NCBI GenBank assembly: GCA_003166865.1
Contig: PMUP01000055.1
Coordinates: 1 to 64,000, forward strand
DNA length: 64,000 bases
Direction: 5' to 3'
Source of the DNA: Bryobacterales bacterium
GTDB taxonomy: Bacteria; Acidobacteriota; Terriglobia; Bryobacterales; Bryobacteraceae
Shown here: in pieces, positions 52,427 through 60,487 of the stretch
Position numbering within the stretch: the first letter of the stretch is position 1
How the letters are laid out: every line of letters starts with the position of its first letter
Notes under the pieces: generated by a model
Database searches by the model: none
Told to the model about the DNA's origin: nothing
What the model saw: the letters and a program-made list of their open reading frames with translations, nothing else
Made by a program: the position numbers and the translations under genes

Positions 52427-53623
52427 TCATTCTATTTTGTACCCCAGTAGCCACTCCTGCTTTTTGCTTTCGAGAGGGACGAAAACGCGGGTCATCTGTT
52501 GTTGAACCCAGTAAGCCAAAGCTGACATGTTTTCTTTTTGCCTGGCATAGCGACGGCCGAGGGCGATCACCTTGTCAGTGCGCGGGCGGCGTTGCTGCTC
52601 GAAAATGGCAAAGACTTTCTCAAAGGATGTGCCGTTCGATTCGCGGAGTAGTTTGGCGAGGAACATGGCATCTTCGAGGGCCATAGACGCTCCCTGCCCG
52701 GAGTGCGGGGCGACGGCATGAGCTGCGTCGCCGATGAGGACTGTGCGGTTGACGCTCCAATGGGGTAGGTCCGGGACATCGTGGATGGGAACGTTGAGGA
52801 TGACCTCGGCCGATTGGAGCAGTTGCGGGATGGGATGCGCCCAGTCGCCGTGCAGGGCAAGGAGGCGTTGCTGCAATTCGGCTTTGGTGGTTATTCTTTC
52901 CTTGCTGTCTAGCGGTGCGGAGGCTGTGCTCCACCAACATGTGCGTGGACCTTCGGAGGTGACTACGTTGAAGTAACCGAAGAAGCCCTTCTGTCCGAAG
53001 ATGAAGTGGGTTTGTTGGTTGGAGCGCGCACCATAGGAGACATCGCCGATGCAGGGGCTGAAGCCGCCGGGGGACATCATGCCGGTGTAGACAGGCTTTG
53101 GAGCTTCGGGCATGACGGACTGCCGCACGAGCGAACGGATGCCGTCGGCCCCGACGATGAAGTCGCCTTCCGCCGTTGAGCCGTCTTCAAAGTGAGCGAC
53201 AATGGGTCGGCTCGGTCGATCATCAATTCTAACGAGGCGTTTGCTGTAGTGGACCGGGATGCCCTGTTCTTCGGCACGGTCGACGACGACGCGATGGAGC
53301 GCGGCGCGGGTAATCATGACGGAAGGCTGGCCGTACCGGGCTGGGTCTCTGGCGGGCCAACAAGCGAGAAGTTTGCCGTGCTGGTTCTCGAAGGCCCAGT
53401 CGTCGGCTGTGACGCTGACATCGCGCACCTGTTCAACGACACCGGCGGCGGCGAGGACATTCATGCCATTGGAGGCGAGGCCGATGCCTCCGCCGGTGCC
53501 GCTGGGGCCGCTCAATGCTTCAAAGACCTGCACGTCGAAGCCGTACCGTTTGAGGAAGAGGGCAAGGACGGGGCCTGCGATTCCGCCGCCGATGATGAGT
53601 GCGCGTTTTGGACTGACTGTCAT
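52427..53623 (-). CDS. FAD-dependent monooxygenase (group A)
   Basis: The 398-residue protein has the FAD-binding GGGIAGPVLALFLKRYGF, the second site ADGIRSLVRQSV (DG motif) and VLIGDAAHAVAPHSGQGASMALEDA (GD motif) of PHBH-type hydroxylases. It would hydroxylate or epoxidise a small aromatic or polycyclic compound with NAD(P)H and oxygen, and antibiotic-inactivating TetX-like enzymes are of this fold. It is divergent from a MarR gene with a palindrome between them, so it is probably induced by its substrate. Confidence 0.9.
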   Translation of the reverse strand: MTVSPKRALIIGGGIAGPVLALFLKRYGFDVQVFEALSGPSGTGGGIGLASNGMNVLAAAGVVEQVRDVSVTADDWAFENQHGKLLACWPARDPARYGQPSVMITRAALHRVVVDRAEEQGIPVHYSKRLVRIDDRPSRPIVAHFEDGSTAEGDFIVGADGIRSLVRQSVMPEAPKPVYTGMMSPGGFSPCIGDVSYGARSNQQTHFIFGQKGFFGYFNVVTSEGPRTCWWSTASAPLDSKERITTKAELQQRLLALHGDWAHPIPQLLQSAEVILNVPIHDVPDLPHWSVNRTVLIGDAAHAVAPHSGQGASMALEDAMFLAKLLRESNGTSFEKVFAIFEQQRRPRTDKVIALGRRYARQKENMSALAYWVQQQMTRVFVPLESKKQEWLLGYKIE

Positions 53624-53645
53624 CCCTATTACCTCAGTAGAAAAG

Positions 53646-53664
53646 TATCTTAATTACTAAGATA
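53646..53664. promoter_or_regulatory. Palindromic operator between monooxygenase and marR
   Basis: TATCTTA (53646-53652) and TAAGATA (53658-53664) form a perfect inverted repeat around a five-base spacer. It sits midway in the 58-base gap between the divergent starts at 53623 and 53682. The length, AT-richness and position are those of a MarR-family operator controlling both genes. Confidence 0.8.
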
Positions 53665-53681
53665 GTTATATCATAAGCGGT

Positions 53682-54233
53682 ATGGGGTCCTCGCACAAGA
53701 GAAAAGAGCTGGAAAAAGCTGTGGGCATGCAGATCGGCCGCGAGGTGAGTGCGCGGACGATCATCTTTCATCAGGCGATTGCGAATGCGGCTGGGGTATC
53801 GGCGACTGACCTGAAGTGTCTGGATTACATTCACCGCGGCGGCGATGTGACCGCAGGCGATTTGGCGCGGCTGACCGGACTGACGACGGGGGCGATAACA
53901 ATGGCTATCGATCGGCTGGAGAAGGCGCGGCTCGCGAGACGGGAGCGCAGCGAAACTGACCGGAGAAAAGTATTCATAAGATTGTGCCAGTCGTCCGAGA
54001 TGGCGCGGATCAGGCCTATCTATGAAGCGCTTGGGCGGGAGATGGCGCAATTGGCCGCACGATATTCAACGCGAGAACTTGAGACGATCCTGGATTTCTG
54101 CGCGCGTTGCGTTGAGATTCTGCGGCAACAGACCGAGGCGATTCAGGTTTCTGTGAAGCTTACTGAACAGGACGGCAGCCCGGCCCATGATCGCGCATTA
54201 GAACGAGGACATGATTATCCCGGCGCAGTTTGA
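53682..54233 (+). CDS. MarR-family transcriptional regulator
   Basis: The 183-residue protein has the MarR winged helix (ADLKCLDYIHRGGDVTAGDLAR as scaffold, LTTGAITMAIDRLEKARLARRERSETDRRKVFIRL as recognition helix and wing). Long terminal helices serve for dimerisation. It probably represses itself and the divergent flavin monooxygenase through the palindrome at 53646-53664 and is released by a small aromatic ligand. The ribosome site is weak. Confidence 0.93.
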   Translation: MGSSHKRKELEKAVGMQIGREVSARTIIFHQAIANAAGVSATDLKCLDYIHRGGDVTAGDLARLTGLTTGAITMAIDRLEKARLARRERSETDRRKVFIRLCQSSEMARIRPIYEALGREMAQLAARYSTRELETILDFCARCVEILRQQTEAIQVSVKLTEQDGSPAHDRALERGHDYPGAV

Positions 54234-54624
54234 GGTTGTAGCGGCCCGGTTAAGATCAAGGGAAGGGGTCCGCTCAAGGGCGCTTTCACTGCATTTTCTT
54301 CGGCGCAGTCTTCTTTCACAGCGAGTTTCCAGCGAAACTTTCTATTTTTTTCGAGGTGGGTCAGTCCGTCTCGTGGGCTCGCGGCGTAGCGCCTTTCGTT
54401 TCTTCGCGGCTGCCAGTGAAGCCTTCTGAAGCCAGAGCCTCTACGAAAGGAGAGGCCGACCACCACAGGGACTGCTACAGGGACTTTCACAGGGACTCCA
54501 GTTCAAAATGGCGATATTCCGTGAGTAAGGTTGAGCAAGCGCGGAAGCCTTGAAGGCCAATAAATACAGACATTTCGCGCAATCGTGAGCAGCTACGCGA
54601 AACCCTGAGTAGGCCGGTTTCGGC
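54234..54624. other. Right end of the tRNA-Lys element, non-coding
   Basis: No gene is supported. A minus-strand frame (54215-54490) encodes a Val-Pro-Val repeat and an Arg-rich stretch, without family features. The stretch contains the CAGGGAC repeats (54464-54499) and a T-run near 54348, and ends at the right attachment repeat. Confidence 0.45.
54464..54499. repeat. Right copy of CAGGGAC repeats (three boxes)
   Basis: Three CAGGGAC boxes lie at intervals of 11-14 bases, and the last 25 bases match 50982-51006 at 23 positions. Presence at both ends of the element, in the same orientation, supports a role in recombination or a shared origin of the two ends. Confidence 0.65.
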
Positions 54625-54795
54625 GACTCTTAATCGGTAGGTTGTAGGTTCCATTCCTACCGCGCTCACCACCTTCCCAGTGTCCGACCCGTCATGCCTT
54701 CCAAAGAGCTTGAACGACCCGAAGTCCTTGTACCATGGGCCTTCTGGAACCTGGCGAAGTTCAGGCGGCAGATCTCGCCATTCTATTTTCGGCAT
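54487..54795 (-). CDS. Damaged partner gene of the RHH protein, reading into the tRNA repeat
   Basis: The frame starts MPKIEWRDLPPELRQ, overlapping the stop of the ribbon-helix-helix gene (TGATG). It continues EGPWYKDFGSFKLFGRHDG and then passes through the right tRNA repeat in antisense, which gives the false tail VGMEPTTYRLR. I recall similar WRDLPP...GPWYKDFGSFK proteins of larger size paired with RHH proteins in Solibacter, but cannot confirm it here. An internal deletion or end truncation is likely. It may be the toxin of a toxin-antitoxin pair. Confidence 0.4.
   Translation of the reverse strand: MPKIEWRDLPPELRQVPEGPWYKDFGSFKLFGRHDGSDTGKVVSAVGMEPTTYRLRVAETGLLRVSRSCSRLREMSVFIGLQGFRACSTLLTEYRHFELESL
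54625..54671 (+). repeat. Right attachment repeat (attR), partial tRNA-Lys
   Basis: These 47 bases repeat the tRNA-Lys 3' end (anticodon loop, T-arm, acceptor 3' strand and CCA) with two mismatches (54636 A to G, 54652 G to C). The 5' half of the tRNA is absent, so no tRNA is made. With 50888-50934 it bounds a 3.7-kb element. Confidence 0.88.
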
Positions 54796-55061
54796 CAGCC
54801 GCCGAAGGTCATCCGCGCGAGCTCCTCGCGAAGTCGTTTTGTCTCGGCCGGTTTAGTGGATTTCTGAAAACGATCTGCCAGCTCTAAAAACGCGATTCGC
54901 CGCTGTTCATGTGCCACGATCGCCTCCGCCAACAGATCGACAATCGCACGGTTCACGCTAACGTGCCGACTGGCCGCGATGCTGTCGATCTTCTCGGCCA
55001 TCTCAGCGGGGAGCGAAACGCTCCGTCTGATTATTTCCGCTGCTGCGACAGTCACATCCAT
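54795..55061 (-). CDS. Ribbon-helix-helix protein, putative antitoxin
   Basis: The start is placed at 55061 (MDVTVAAAEIIRRSVSL), giving 88 residues; the ORF continues upstream to 55136 without support. RRSVSLPAEMAEKIDSIAA and SVNRAIVDLLAEAI form a CopG/MetJ-like ribbon-helix-helix. A C-terminal charged helix (FLELADRFQKSTKPAETKRL) would bind a partner. It overlaps the next gene by TGATG, the usual toxin-antitoxin arrangement, and lies immediately outside the right attachment repeat. Confidence 0.78.
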   Translation of the reverse strand: MDVTVAAAEIIRRSVSLPAEMAEKIDSIAASRHVSVNRAIVDLLAEAIVAHEQRRIAFLELADRFQKSTKPAETKRLREELARMTFGG

Positions 55062-55198
55062 CACCACCAGAATACACCAAATTACACCAAACACAACCCC
55101 TGCCCGCGCTCGCCTGCTTCCGCCAGTGAGAGTCAAAGCCGGACCGGATCAAGTATTGACGCCCGAATTCGGCTATCCTACTTAAAGGAGGATTTTCC

Positions 55199-56491
55199 TT
55201 GAAGAAAACTGCTCTGGTCTTGCTCGCCTTCGCACTGGGTGCGTTCGCCGCCGATACCACCCCGACGTTCTCCTTGGACGTAGCGCCGATTCTGTATAAA
55301 AACTGCGCGACCTGCCATCGGCCGGGCGAGATCGCGCCGATGTCGCTGCTCACTTATGAACAGGCCAGGCCGTGGGCGAAATCCATCAAGGAGAAAGTCG
55401 CGCTCGGCCAGATGCCGCCGTGGCATGCGACCGAGCCGCGCGGAGTTTTCTCGAATGACCGCCGGCTGACCGACGCTGAAAGGGACACTCTGATCCGCTG
55501 GGCGTCCAACGGCGCGCCGCAAGGCGACCCCAAGGATCTGCCGCCCGTGCCGAAGTTCATCGACGGCTGGGAAATCGGCCAACCCGATCAGGTCTTCACC
55601 ATGGAGAAAGCCTACGAAGTGCCCGCCTCCGGCACTATCGACTATCAGTACATAACCATTCCCACAAATCTGTCCGAGGACAAATGGATACAGGCCATCG
55701 AGGTGCGGCCCGGGGTGCACCGGGCGGTTCACCATGTGCTGGTGTTCTCGAAGGAACCAAAGGAAGCGGGAGTCGCGGCACGTCCTGCGGCTTTTGGCGT
55801 GTTGATTCCGAAAGCGGTGAACCCGCCGCCCGGCGATGATCCCGATCATCTGAAGCCCGCGCCGAACCTGTCGCCCGGCATCCTGATCGCCACCACCGCG
55901 CCCGGCACCAACGCCATGACTTTCGCGCCCGGCCGCGCCATCCGGATTCGCGCCGGCACGACTCTGGTGCTGCAGATCCACTACACCGCCTATGGAACCG
56001 CCGCGAGCGACCTGACCAGGGTGGGAATCATCTACGCGAAGGAGCCCCCGCGACAGGAGATCCGCACCAGCGCGTTTATGAACGGGACGTTGAAGCTGCC
56101 GCCCAGCTCATCGGACACCGAGGTCGAATCGGCCATTCAGTTCCTGGAGGATTCACACATCACCGCGATTTTTCCGCACACCCATCTGCGCGGAAAGAGC
56201 TGGGAATATCACATCGTGTATCCGGACGGCCGCTCGGAAGTGGTGCTCACCGTGCCGAGATACGATTTCAACTGGCAGACCTATTACGTGTTCACGAAAC
56301 CGCTGGCGGCTCCCAAGGGATCGCGCCTGGAGGCGTTCGCTCACTACGACAATTCGACCGAAAACAAATGGAATCCGGACCCGACCGTGGAAGTCCATTG
56401 GGGCGAGCAGACCTGGAACGAAATGCAGTATTCGGGAATCACGTATTTCGTCGACGAGCAACCCCAGCCGGCCAGCGTGGCCGCGCGCTAA
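55199..56491 (+). CDS. Exported cytochrome c and copper-monooxygenase-like protein
   Basis: The TTG start at 55199 is supported by AAGGAGG 8 bases upstream. The 430-residue protein has a signal peptide (LVLLAFALGAFAA), a c-type heme motif (CATCHRP, near residue 40) with Met ligands near MPPWH, and a C-terminal PHM-like copper domain (about 130-425). Histidine pairs in GVHRAVHHVLVF, LQIHYTA and IFPHTHLRGKSW fit the two copper sites. It may oxidise a substrate in the periplasm using electrons passed through the heme. The family is common in acidobacteria and its substrate is unknown. Confidence 0.86.
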   Translation: MKKTALVLLAFALGAFAADTTPTFSLDVAPILYKNCATCHRPGEIAPMSLLTYEQARPWAKSIKEKVALGQMPPWHATEPRGVFSNDRRLTDAERDTLIRWASNGAPQGDPKDLPPVPKFIDGWEIGQPDQVFTMEKAYEVPASGTIDYQYITIPTNLSEDKWIQAIEVRPGVHRAVHHVLVFSKEPKEAGVAARPAAFGVLIPKAVNPPPGDDPDHLKPAPNLSPGILIATTAPGTNAMTFAPGRAIRIRAGTTLVLQIHYTAYGTAASDLTRVGIIYAKEPPRQEIRTSAFMNGTLKLPPSSSDTEVESAIQFLEDSHITAIFPHTHLRGKSWEYHIVYPDGRSEVVLTVPRYDFNWQTYYVFTKPLAAPKGSRLEAFAHYDNSTENKWNPDPTVEVHWGEQTWNEMQYSGITYFVDEQPQPASVAAR

Positions 56492-56495
56492 TCCG

Positions 56496-56706
56496 TCAGC
56501 GCCGCGCGCTCAGCAATTCGTCGATTTTGGACAACAACGATTCCGGCAAGAACGGCTTTTGCAGAAATGCCGGGCCTTGCTCAATCGCGCTGCCGCGGCC
56601 AAAACCCCATGGCCCGCTTCAGACAGCACATCCTCCAGAAGCATCCGGATCGCGGCATGTTCTTCCACCAGCAGAATGGTTCCGGTCCTCCTGGCGGCAG
56701 CCTCTA
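56496..56706 (-). pseudogene. Remnant of the hybrid histidine kinase receiver domain
   Basis: The stretch repeats the 3' end of the histidine kinase gene at 57572 in the same orientation. 56496 to about 56591 matches 57572-57667, and about 56591-56706 matches about 57848-57960, so about 180 bases are missing between. Identity is about 90% by eye. The copy carries part of a receiver domain only, and is followed by the third PEP-CTERM gene. It makes no full protein. Confidence 0.9.
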
Positions 56707-56862
56707 GTCAGGAGGTCCGCGGGTAGAACTACTGGTACAAAATCTGGCGAAGGGCGGGGCGAGAAAGTCCTTTTTTTACACATCGCTGCAAGCTTTCCGG
56801 TATACTACTCCCTGGCTCAGGTTCGGGCAGTCAGACGTCACCATCGGATTGGAGGTACGCGA

Positions 56863-57567
56863 ATGAAGCTGATCAGCGCAGTATTCGCTGGTTTTCTGGG
56901 TATGGCTGTCATGGCCTATGGCAGCAGTTTCGATATCGACAACTTCAGTTGCTCTGACTCCGTTAGCGCAACTGGGCCGACTACCCTTACCCTTAGCACC
57001 ATCTCGTGCCCAGGTTCCATTGGCGGAAATCGCCTCGACTACTTGTTCGGCCTCAGTGGTCCGAGCACTTCGGTAAGTACAATCAGTTCCACTGGCAATG
57101 GAGTGATCACCGGAACATTCGGACCCGGGATCACCGGATATGAAAGCATGGAATGGACCGGCTCCTCGACAGTCGGGGACTTTGATTTGAACGCGGATGT
57201 GGTTGGGGATGACATACTGGTCCAAATCAAGTCCGCTTCGGCGGGGGAACTATACCTATATTTGGGTCCACCCTCAACTGACCCGCCCACAACTAACCAG
57301 GACGTTTTCATCGTGCCATTCTCGGGAAGCACAGGCTATCAGGACATACTCATTCCTCTCACAACCCCCACCTTTGTGGGTGGAACCGGGGAAAACCTGG
57401 CCGATGTGCCTAGCATCGGATTGCAGGTCGGGCTTGACACTGCCGGAGCGACTTGGAGTATTGATGAAGTTGCGGCCGTACCCGAGCCGTCAACTCTCCT
57501 GCTGACGGGTATCTGCTTCTTAGGCGTGCTGACCAGATCGCTTTGGCGAGGATCTCCTAGCCGGTAG
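56863..57567 (+). CDS. PEP-CTERM sorting-domain protein
   Basis: ATG at 56863 has GGAGGT 6 bases upstream and gives 234 residues with a signal peptide (MKLISAVFAGFLGMAVMAYG); the longer ORF from 56368 runs out of the cytochrome gene. The body is rich in Ser, Thr and Gly, and VPEPSTLLLTGICFLGVLTRSLWRG is a PEP-CTERM tail. It is exported for exosortase sorting. A TATACT -10 box lies near 56800. The gene is bracketed by the receiver-domain remnant and the 3' end of the intact kinase gene. Confidence 0.9.
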   Translation: MKLISAVFAGFLGMAVMAYGSSFDIDNFSCSDSVSATGPTTLTLSTISCPGSIGGNRLDYLFGLSGPSTSVSTISSTGNGVITGTFGPGITGYESMEWTGSSTVGDFDLNADVVGDDILVQIKSASAGELYLYLGPPSTDPPTTNQDVFIVPFSGSTGYQDILIPLTTPTFVGGTGENLADVPSIGLQVGLDTAGATWSIDEVAAVPEPSTLLLTGICFLGVLTRSLWRGSPSR

Positions 57568-57571
57568 GTCC

Positions 57572-59413
57572 TCAGCGCCGCGCGCTCAGCAATTCGTCGA
57601 TCTTGGACAACAGCGATTCCGGCAGGAACGGCTTTTGCAGAAATGCCGCGCCTTGCTCAATTGCGCCTCTATGCAGCAACGCATGGTCGGTGTAGCCGGA
57701 CATGTAGAGCACGATCACGCTGGGCCGCAAGGGCGTGATCCGAGAGGCCAGATCGGGTCCGCTCATTTCCGGCATCACGACGTCGGTAATCAACAGATCC
57801 ACGGCGCCGGTGTATTCGGTGGCGAGTTCGAGCGCGGCACGGCCATCGGCCGCGGCCAAGATCCGATGGCCCGCTTCGGACAGCACATCCTCCAGAAGCA
57901 TCCGAATCGCGGCTTGGTCTTCCACCAGCAGAATGGTTCCGGTTCTCCTGGCGGCAGGCTCCGCAATCGCGGGTGCAAAGCCGGCTGGAGCGCCGCTAGC
58001 CGCCGGAAAGTAGATTTGAAACGAAGCGCCCTGACCCAGTTCGCTAACCACGTCAATCCATCCGCCATGCTGCTGGACAATGCCGTACACGGTGGCAAGG
58101 CCGAGGCCGGTTCCTTTGCTGGGGTCTTTCGTGGTGAAGAACGGTTCAAAGATATGGCTTAGCGTTTCCGCGCTCATGCCCGAGCCTGTGTCGGTGACTG
58201 CCAGCATGGCGTAGCGGCCCGCGGGACGATCACGCTCAACGGCGCAAGTTTCAATACTTAGCCGGCCGCCGTTTGGCATGGCGTCGTGCGCATTCACCGC
58301 CAGGTTCATCAGCACCTGGTTGAATTGGCCGGCATCGGCCGTGACCGGCAACAGCGCATCGTCCAGCGCGACGCTGAGATCGATGTCGTCGCCGAGCAGG
58401 CGCTGCAGCATATCGGTGATACCGCGCACGGCCTCGTTGATATCCAGCACCTCCATCTGCGTCACTTGCTTGCGGCTGAAGGCGAGTAGCTGGCCGGTCA
58501 ACAAAGCCGCTTGTTCACCGGCGCGGCGTACCGCGGCAACCATTCTGCGCAGCGGATCGCCGCTTTCCAGCTTCGCGTGGACGACCGTGGTATAGCCGAG
58601 GATGACTGTAAGCAGGTTGTTGAAGTCGTGCGCTATTCCAGACGCGAGGCACCCAACCGCTTCCATCTTTTGAGAGTGCCGGAACTGCTCCTCCAGGCGC
58701 CGCTGGCCGGTGATGTCGTGGCTGACGCCGACCACGCGAGCTAGCCTCCCGGTATCATCGAAAAAAACTTGGCCGCGAGAGAACAGGTAATGCACCGTCG
58801 TGTCGGGCCACACCACCCGAAACTCGATCGCCACTTCGGATCTGTTCGGATCGGCGCCCAGGATGGACTGCGACACCAGCTCGCGATCCGAGGGATGTAC
58901 GGCGTCCAGCAAATCATCGAAGCGAGCGGCCGAGCCCTCGCCTGGGAATCCAAAAATTTCACGAGCGTATGCGTCCCAGACCAACGCTCCTGAAACCGCA
59001 TCCAAGCTCCAGACGCCTGTCCTGGACGTCCGCAACGCCAGGTCCAGCCGCTCGGCTGATTCGGTAACGTCGTAAACCAGCACGAATTCGCAAGCCGGCG
59101 GGCCGGGCACGTGGTGCGAAACGATGTCCACATGGATCATCGTGCCGTTCTTCCGAAGGTGCCGGCGTCTCGGAAGGGATGACACGGGCGGTCCAGCATC
59201 CGACGGTAGCTCGATGTCGCCCGTGGTGAGAGCGCGAAACTCCTCGCGGCTGTATCCATAATGGCGGGTCGCGGCTTCGTTAACGGCCAAGAATTTATGC
59301 GATTTGCTGTCGACGACCCACCCGGGAAGCGGATTGTTCTCGAAAAACACGAGAGCTTCCTCGGCGCGCTTACGATCCGCGATTTCTCGTGCCTGCTTTG
59401 CCGCGTGATGCAT
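57572..59413 (-). CDS. PAS-domain hybrid histidine kinase
   Basis: ATG at 59413 has GGAG just upstream and begins MHHAAKQAREIADRKRAEEAL; the ORF to 59536 adds an Arg/Pro-rich stretch. The 613-residue protein has two PAS domains (about 20-130 and 135-255) and HisKA with His in ASGIAHDFNNLLTVILGY. An HATPase domain follows (GSGMSAETLSHIFEPFFTTKD, GTGLGLATVYGIV), then a receiver (VEDQ, LLITDVVMPEMSG, FLQKPFLPE). No membrane helix is present, so it senses an internal signal. No partner regulator is adjacent. Its 3' end is partly duplicated at 56496. Confidence 0.93.
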   Translation of the reverse strand: MHHAAKQAREIADRKRAEEALVFFENNPLPGWVVDSKSHKFLAVNEAATRHYGYSREEFRALTTGDIELPSDAGPPVSSLPRRRHLRKNGTMIHVDIVSHHVPGPPACEFVLVYDVTESAERLDLALRTSRTGVWSLDAVSGALVWDAYAREIFGFPGEGSAARFDDLLDAVHPSDRELVSQSILGADPNRSEVAIEFRVVWPDTTVHYLFSRGQVFFDDTGRLARVVGVSHDITGQRRLEEQFRHSQKMEAVGCLASGIAHDFNNLLTVILGYTTVVHAKLESGDPLRRMVAAVRRAGEQAALLTGQLLAFSRKQVTQMEVLDINEAVRGITDMLQRLLGDDIDLSVALDDALLPVTADAGQFNQVLMNLAVNAHDAMPNGGRLSIETCAVERDRPAGRYAMLAVTDTGSGMSAETLSHIFEPFFTTKDPSKGTGLGLATVYGIVQQHGGWIDVVSELGQGASFQIYFPAASGAPAGFAPAIAEPAARRTGTILLVEDQAAIRMLLEDVLSEAGHRILAAADGRAALELATEYTGAVDLLITDVVMPEMSGPDLASRITPLRPSVIVLYMSGYTDHALLHRGAIEQGAAFLQKPFLPESLLSKIDELLSARR

Positions 59414-59697
59414 GAATACTCCAGCACAATGGCACACGGGCCGGGACGGCGAGACTGCTCGAGACGGGCGGGCTGGGACTCGCCGGGCGGGTCGTGCCAG
59501 GGAGGCGCGCGCGGGCGCGGTAGGCGATTCACCCATTCCAGAGGGAATGGATGCCTAAGCGAGGAAATTAACTTTAATCATACCTCACTCGGCGGCGATA
59601 GGTATGGCTGCAGGCGAGCCGGCGGCGGTTCCGGGATCGCCTTGAGCTATGCCCGCCACAAGGGTGCACTGGGCGAGTTAACCTAGGAAAGAGAACT

Positions 59698-59961
59698 ATG
59701 AATCTGGCGGTCGAAATTCCCGACGACGTTGCCCAGCGCCTAAGTGCCGTTGGTGGCGATTTATCCCGCCGGGCTTTAGAGGCCTTGGTAGCGTCGGAAT
59801 ACAGGCAGGGCCATCTTACGAAACCCGATCTTCGGCGGTTGCTTGGCCTTGAAACCAGCGACCAAGTAGATGGATTCCTCAAAGCCCACGATGTCTGGAT
59901 CGACTACACGCTTCGAGACCTGGAACGTGAGCGCGCCGGTCTGCAACGCCTCGGCTTTTGA
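59698..59961 (+). CDS. UPF0175-family protein, antitoxin-like
   Basis: The 87-residue protein (MNLAVEIPDDVAQRL...) matches the UPF0175 layout: a helix-rich N-terminal half with DLSRRALEALVASEYRQGHLTKPDLRRLLGL, and the C-terminal FLKAHDVWIDYTLRDLERE. Members are usually the antitoxin beside a PIN/DUF3368 toxin. No toxin gene is seen within 300 bases on either side, so it is an orphan. AAAGAG before the ATG serves as the ribosome site. Confidence 0.86.
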   Translation: MNLAVEIPDDVAQRLSAVGGDLSRRALEALVASEYRQGHLTKPDLRRLLGLETSDQVDGFLKAHDVWIDYTLRDLERERAGLQRLGF

Positions 59962-60114
59962 TGCTTCTGCCGCTGCGAGAACCGCGGCGGGGGCGGTGCG
60001 TGGCGCAAAGCACACCCCGGCGGGCTCGCTGAACCAAAGTACCAAACGACCGGCGGTACAAAAGTGGTACACAGGCTCCATGGACGGCCCCGGCCTTTCG
60101 GACTTTAATTGGAC

Positions 60115-60483
60115 ATGACCCGATGCAACGCCTGCAACGGCGTGATTAAAAGAATCGATCTGGAGTGCTACACGTGCGGCCAAGCCGTCCCTGGAGCGAT
60201 CAAGTCATTCTGGCGCCGCAAGCAGGAATCCGAAGCCAAACCGCCCGCACCGGTGACGATGGCAAGCAACATGCTATTCATGGCTTCGCTGGTACTGACG
60301 GGAGTCTCGTTCTTTTCGAGTCAAAAAATGCCGTTTCCGGTGAGTGCGGCGTTATCGGGTATTTTGCTGACGGCCAGGATAGTGATGGATCGGAGAGCGG
60401 CTCCCAAGCAGAAGCGCGTCCGCGCCTCATCCCGATCCAATGAAATTTCCCCCGCCTTACTTAGGCGAATCACCTTAGGGTAG
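60115..60483 (+). CDS. Small zinc-ribbon membrane protein
   Basis: ATG at 60115 gives 122 residues; a TTG at 60109 is the alternative. Two CxxC pairs (CNAC and CYTC) near the N-terminus form a zinc ribbon. Two hydrophobic helices follow (MASNMLFMASLVLTGVSFF and VSAALSGILLTARIVM) and then a basic tail. The architecture is a zinc ribbon facing the cytoplasm on a hairpin membrane anchor. The family and function are not known. Confidence 0.65.
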   Translation: MTRCNACNGVIKRIDLECYTCGQAVPGAIKSFWRRKQESEAKPPAPVTMASNMLFMASLVLTGVSFFSSQKMPFPVSAALSGILLTARIVMDRRAAPKQKRVRASSRSNEISPALLRRITLG

Positions 60484-60487
60484 CCTT

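Noticed and set aside
54487-54671. C-terminal part VGMEPTTYRLR of the minus-strand ORF as a protein domain
   Set aside because: This is the antisense translation of a tRNA 3' half, which commonly gives GxEPTTY tails in false or extended ORFs.
54625-54671. A second tRNA gene
   Set aside because: Only the 3' half is present; the 5' acceptor strand and D-arm are missing.
59870-60118. 82-residue plus ORF after the UPF0175 gene as a possible toxin
   Set aside because: The product is Ser/Thr/Ala-rich, out of frame with UPF0175 and without PIN acidic residues.
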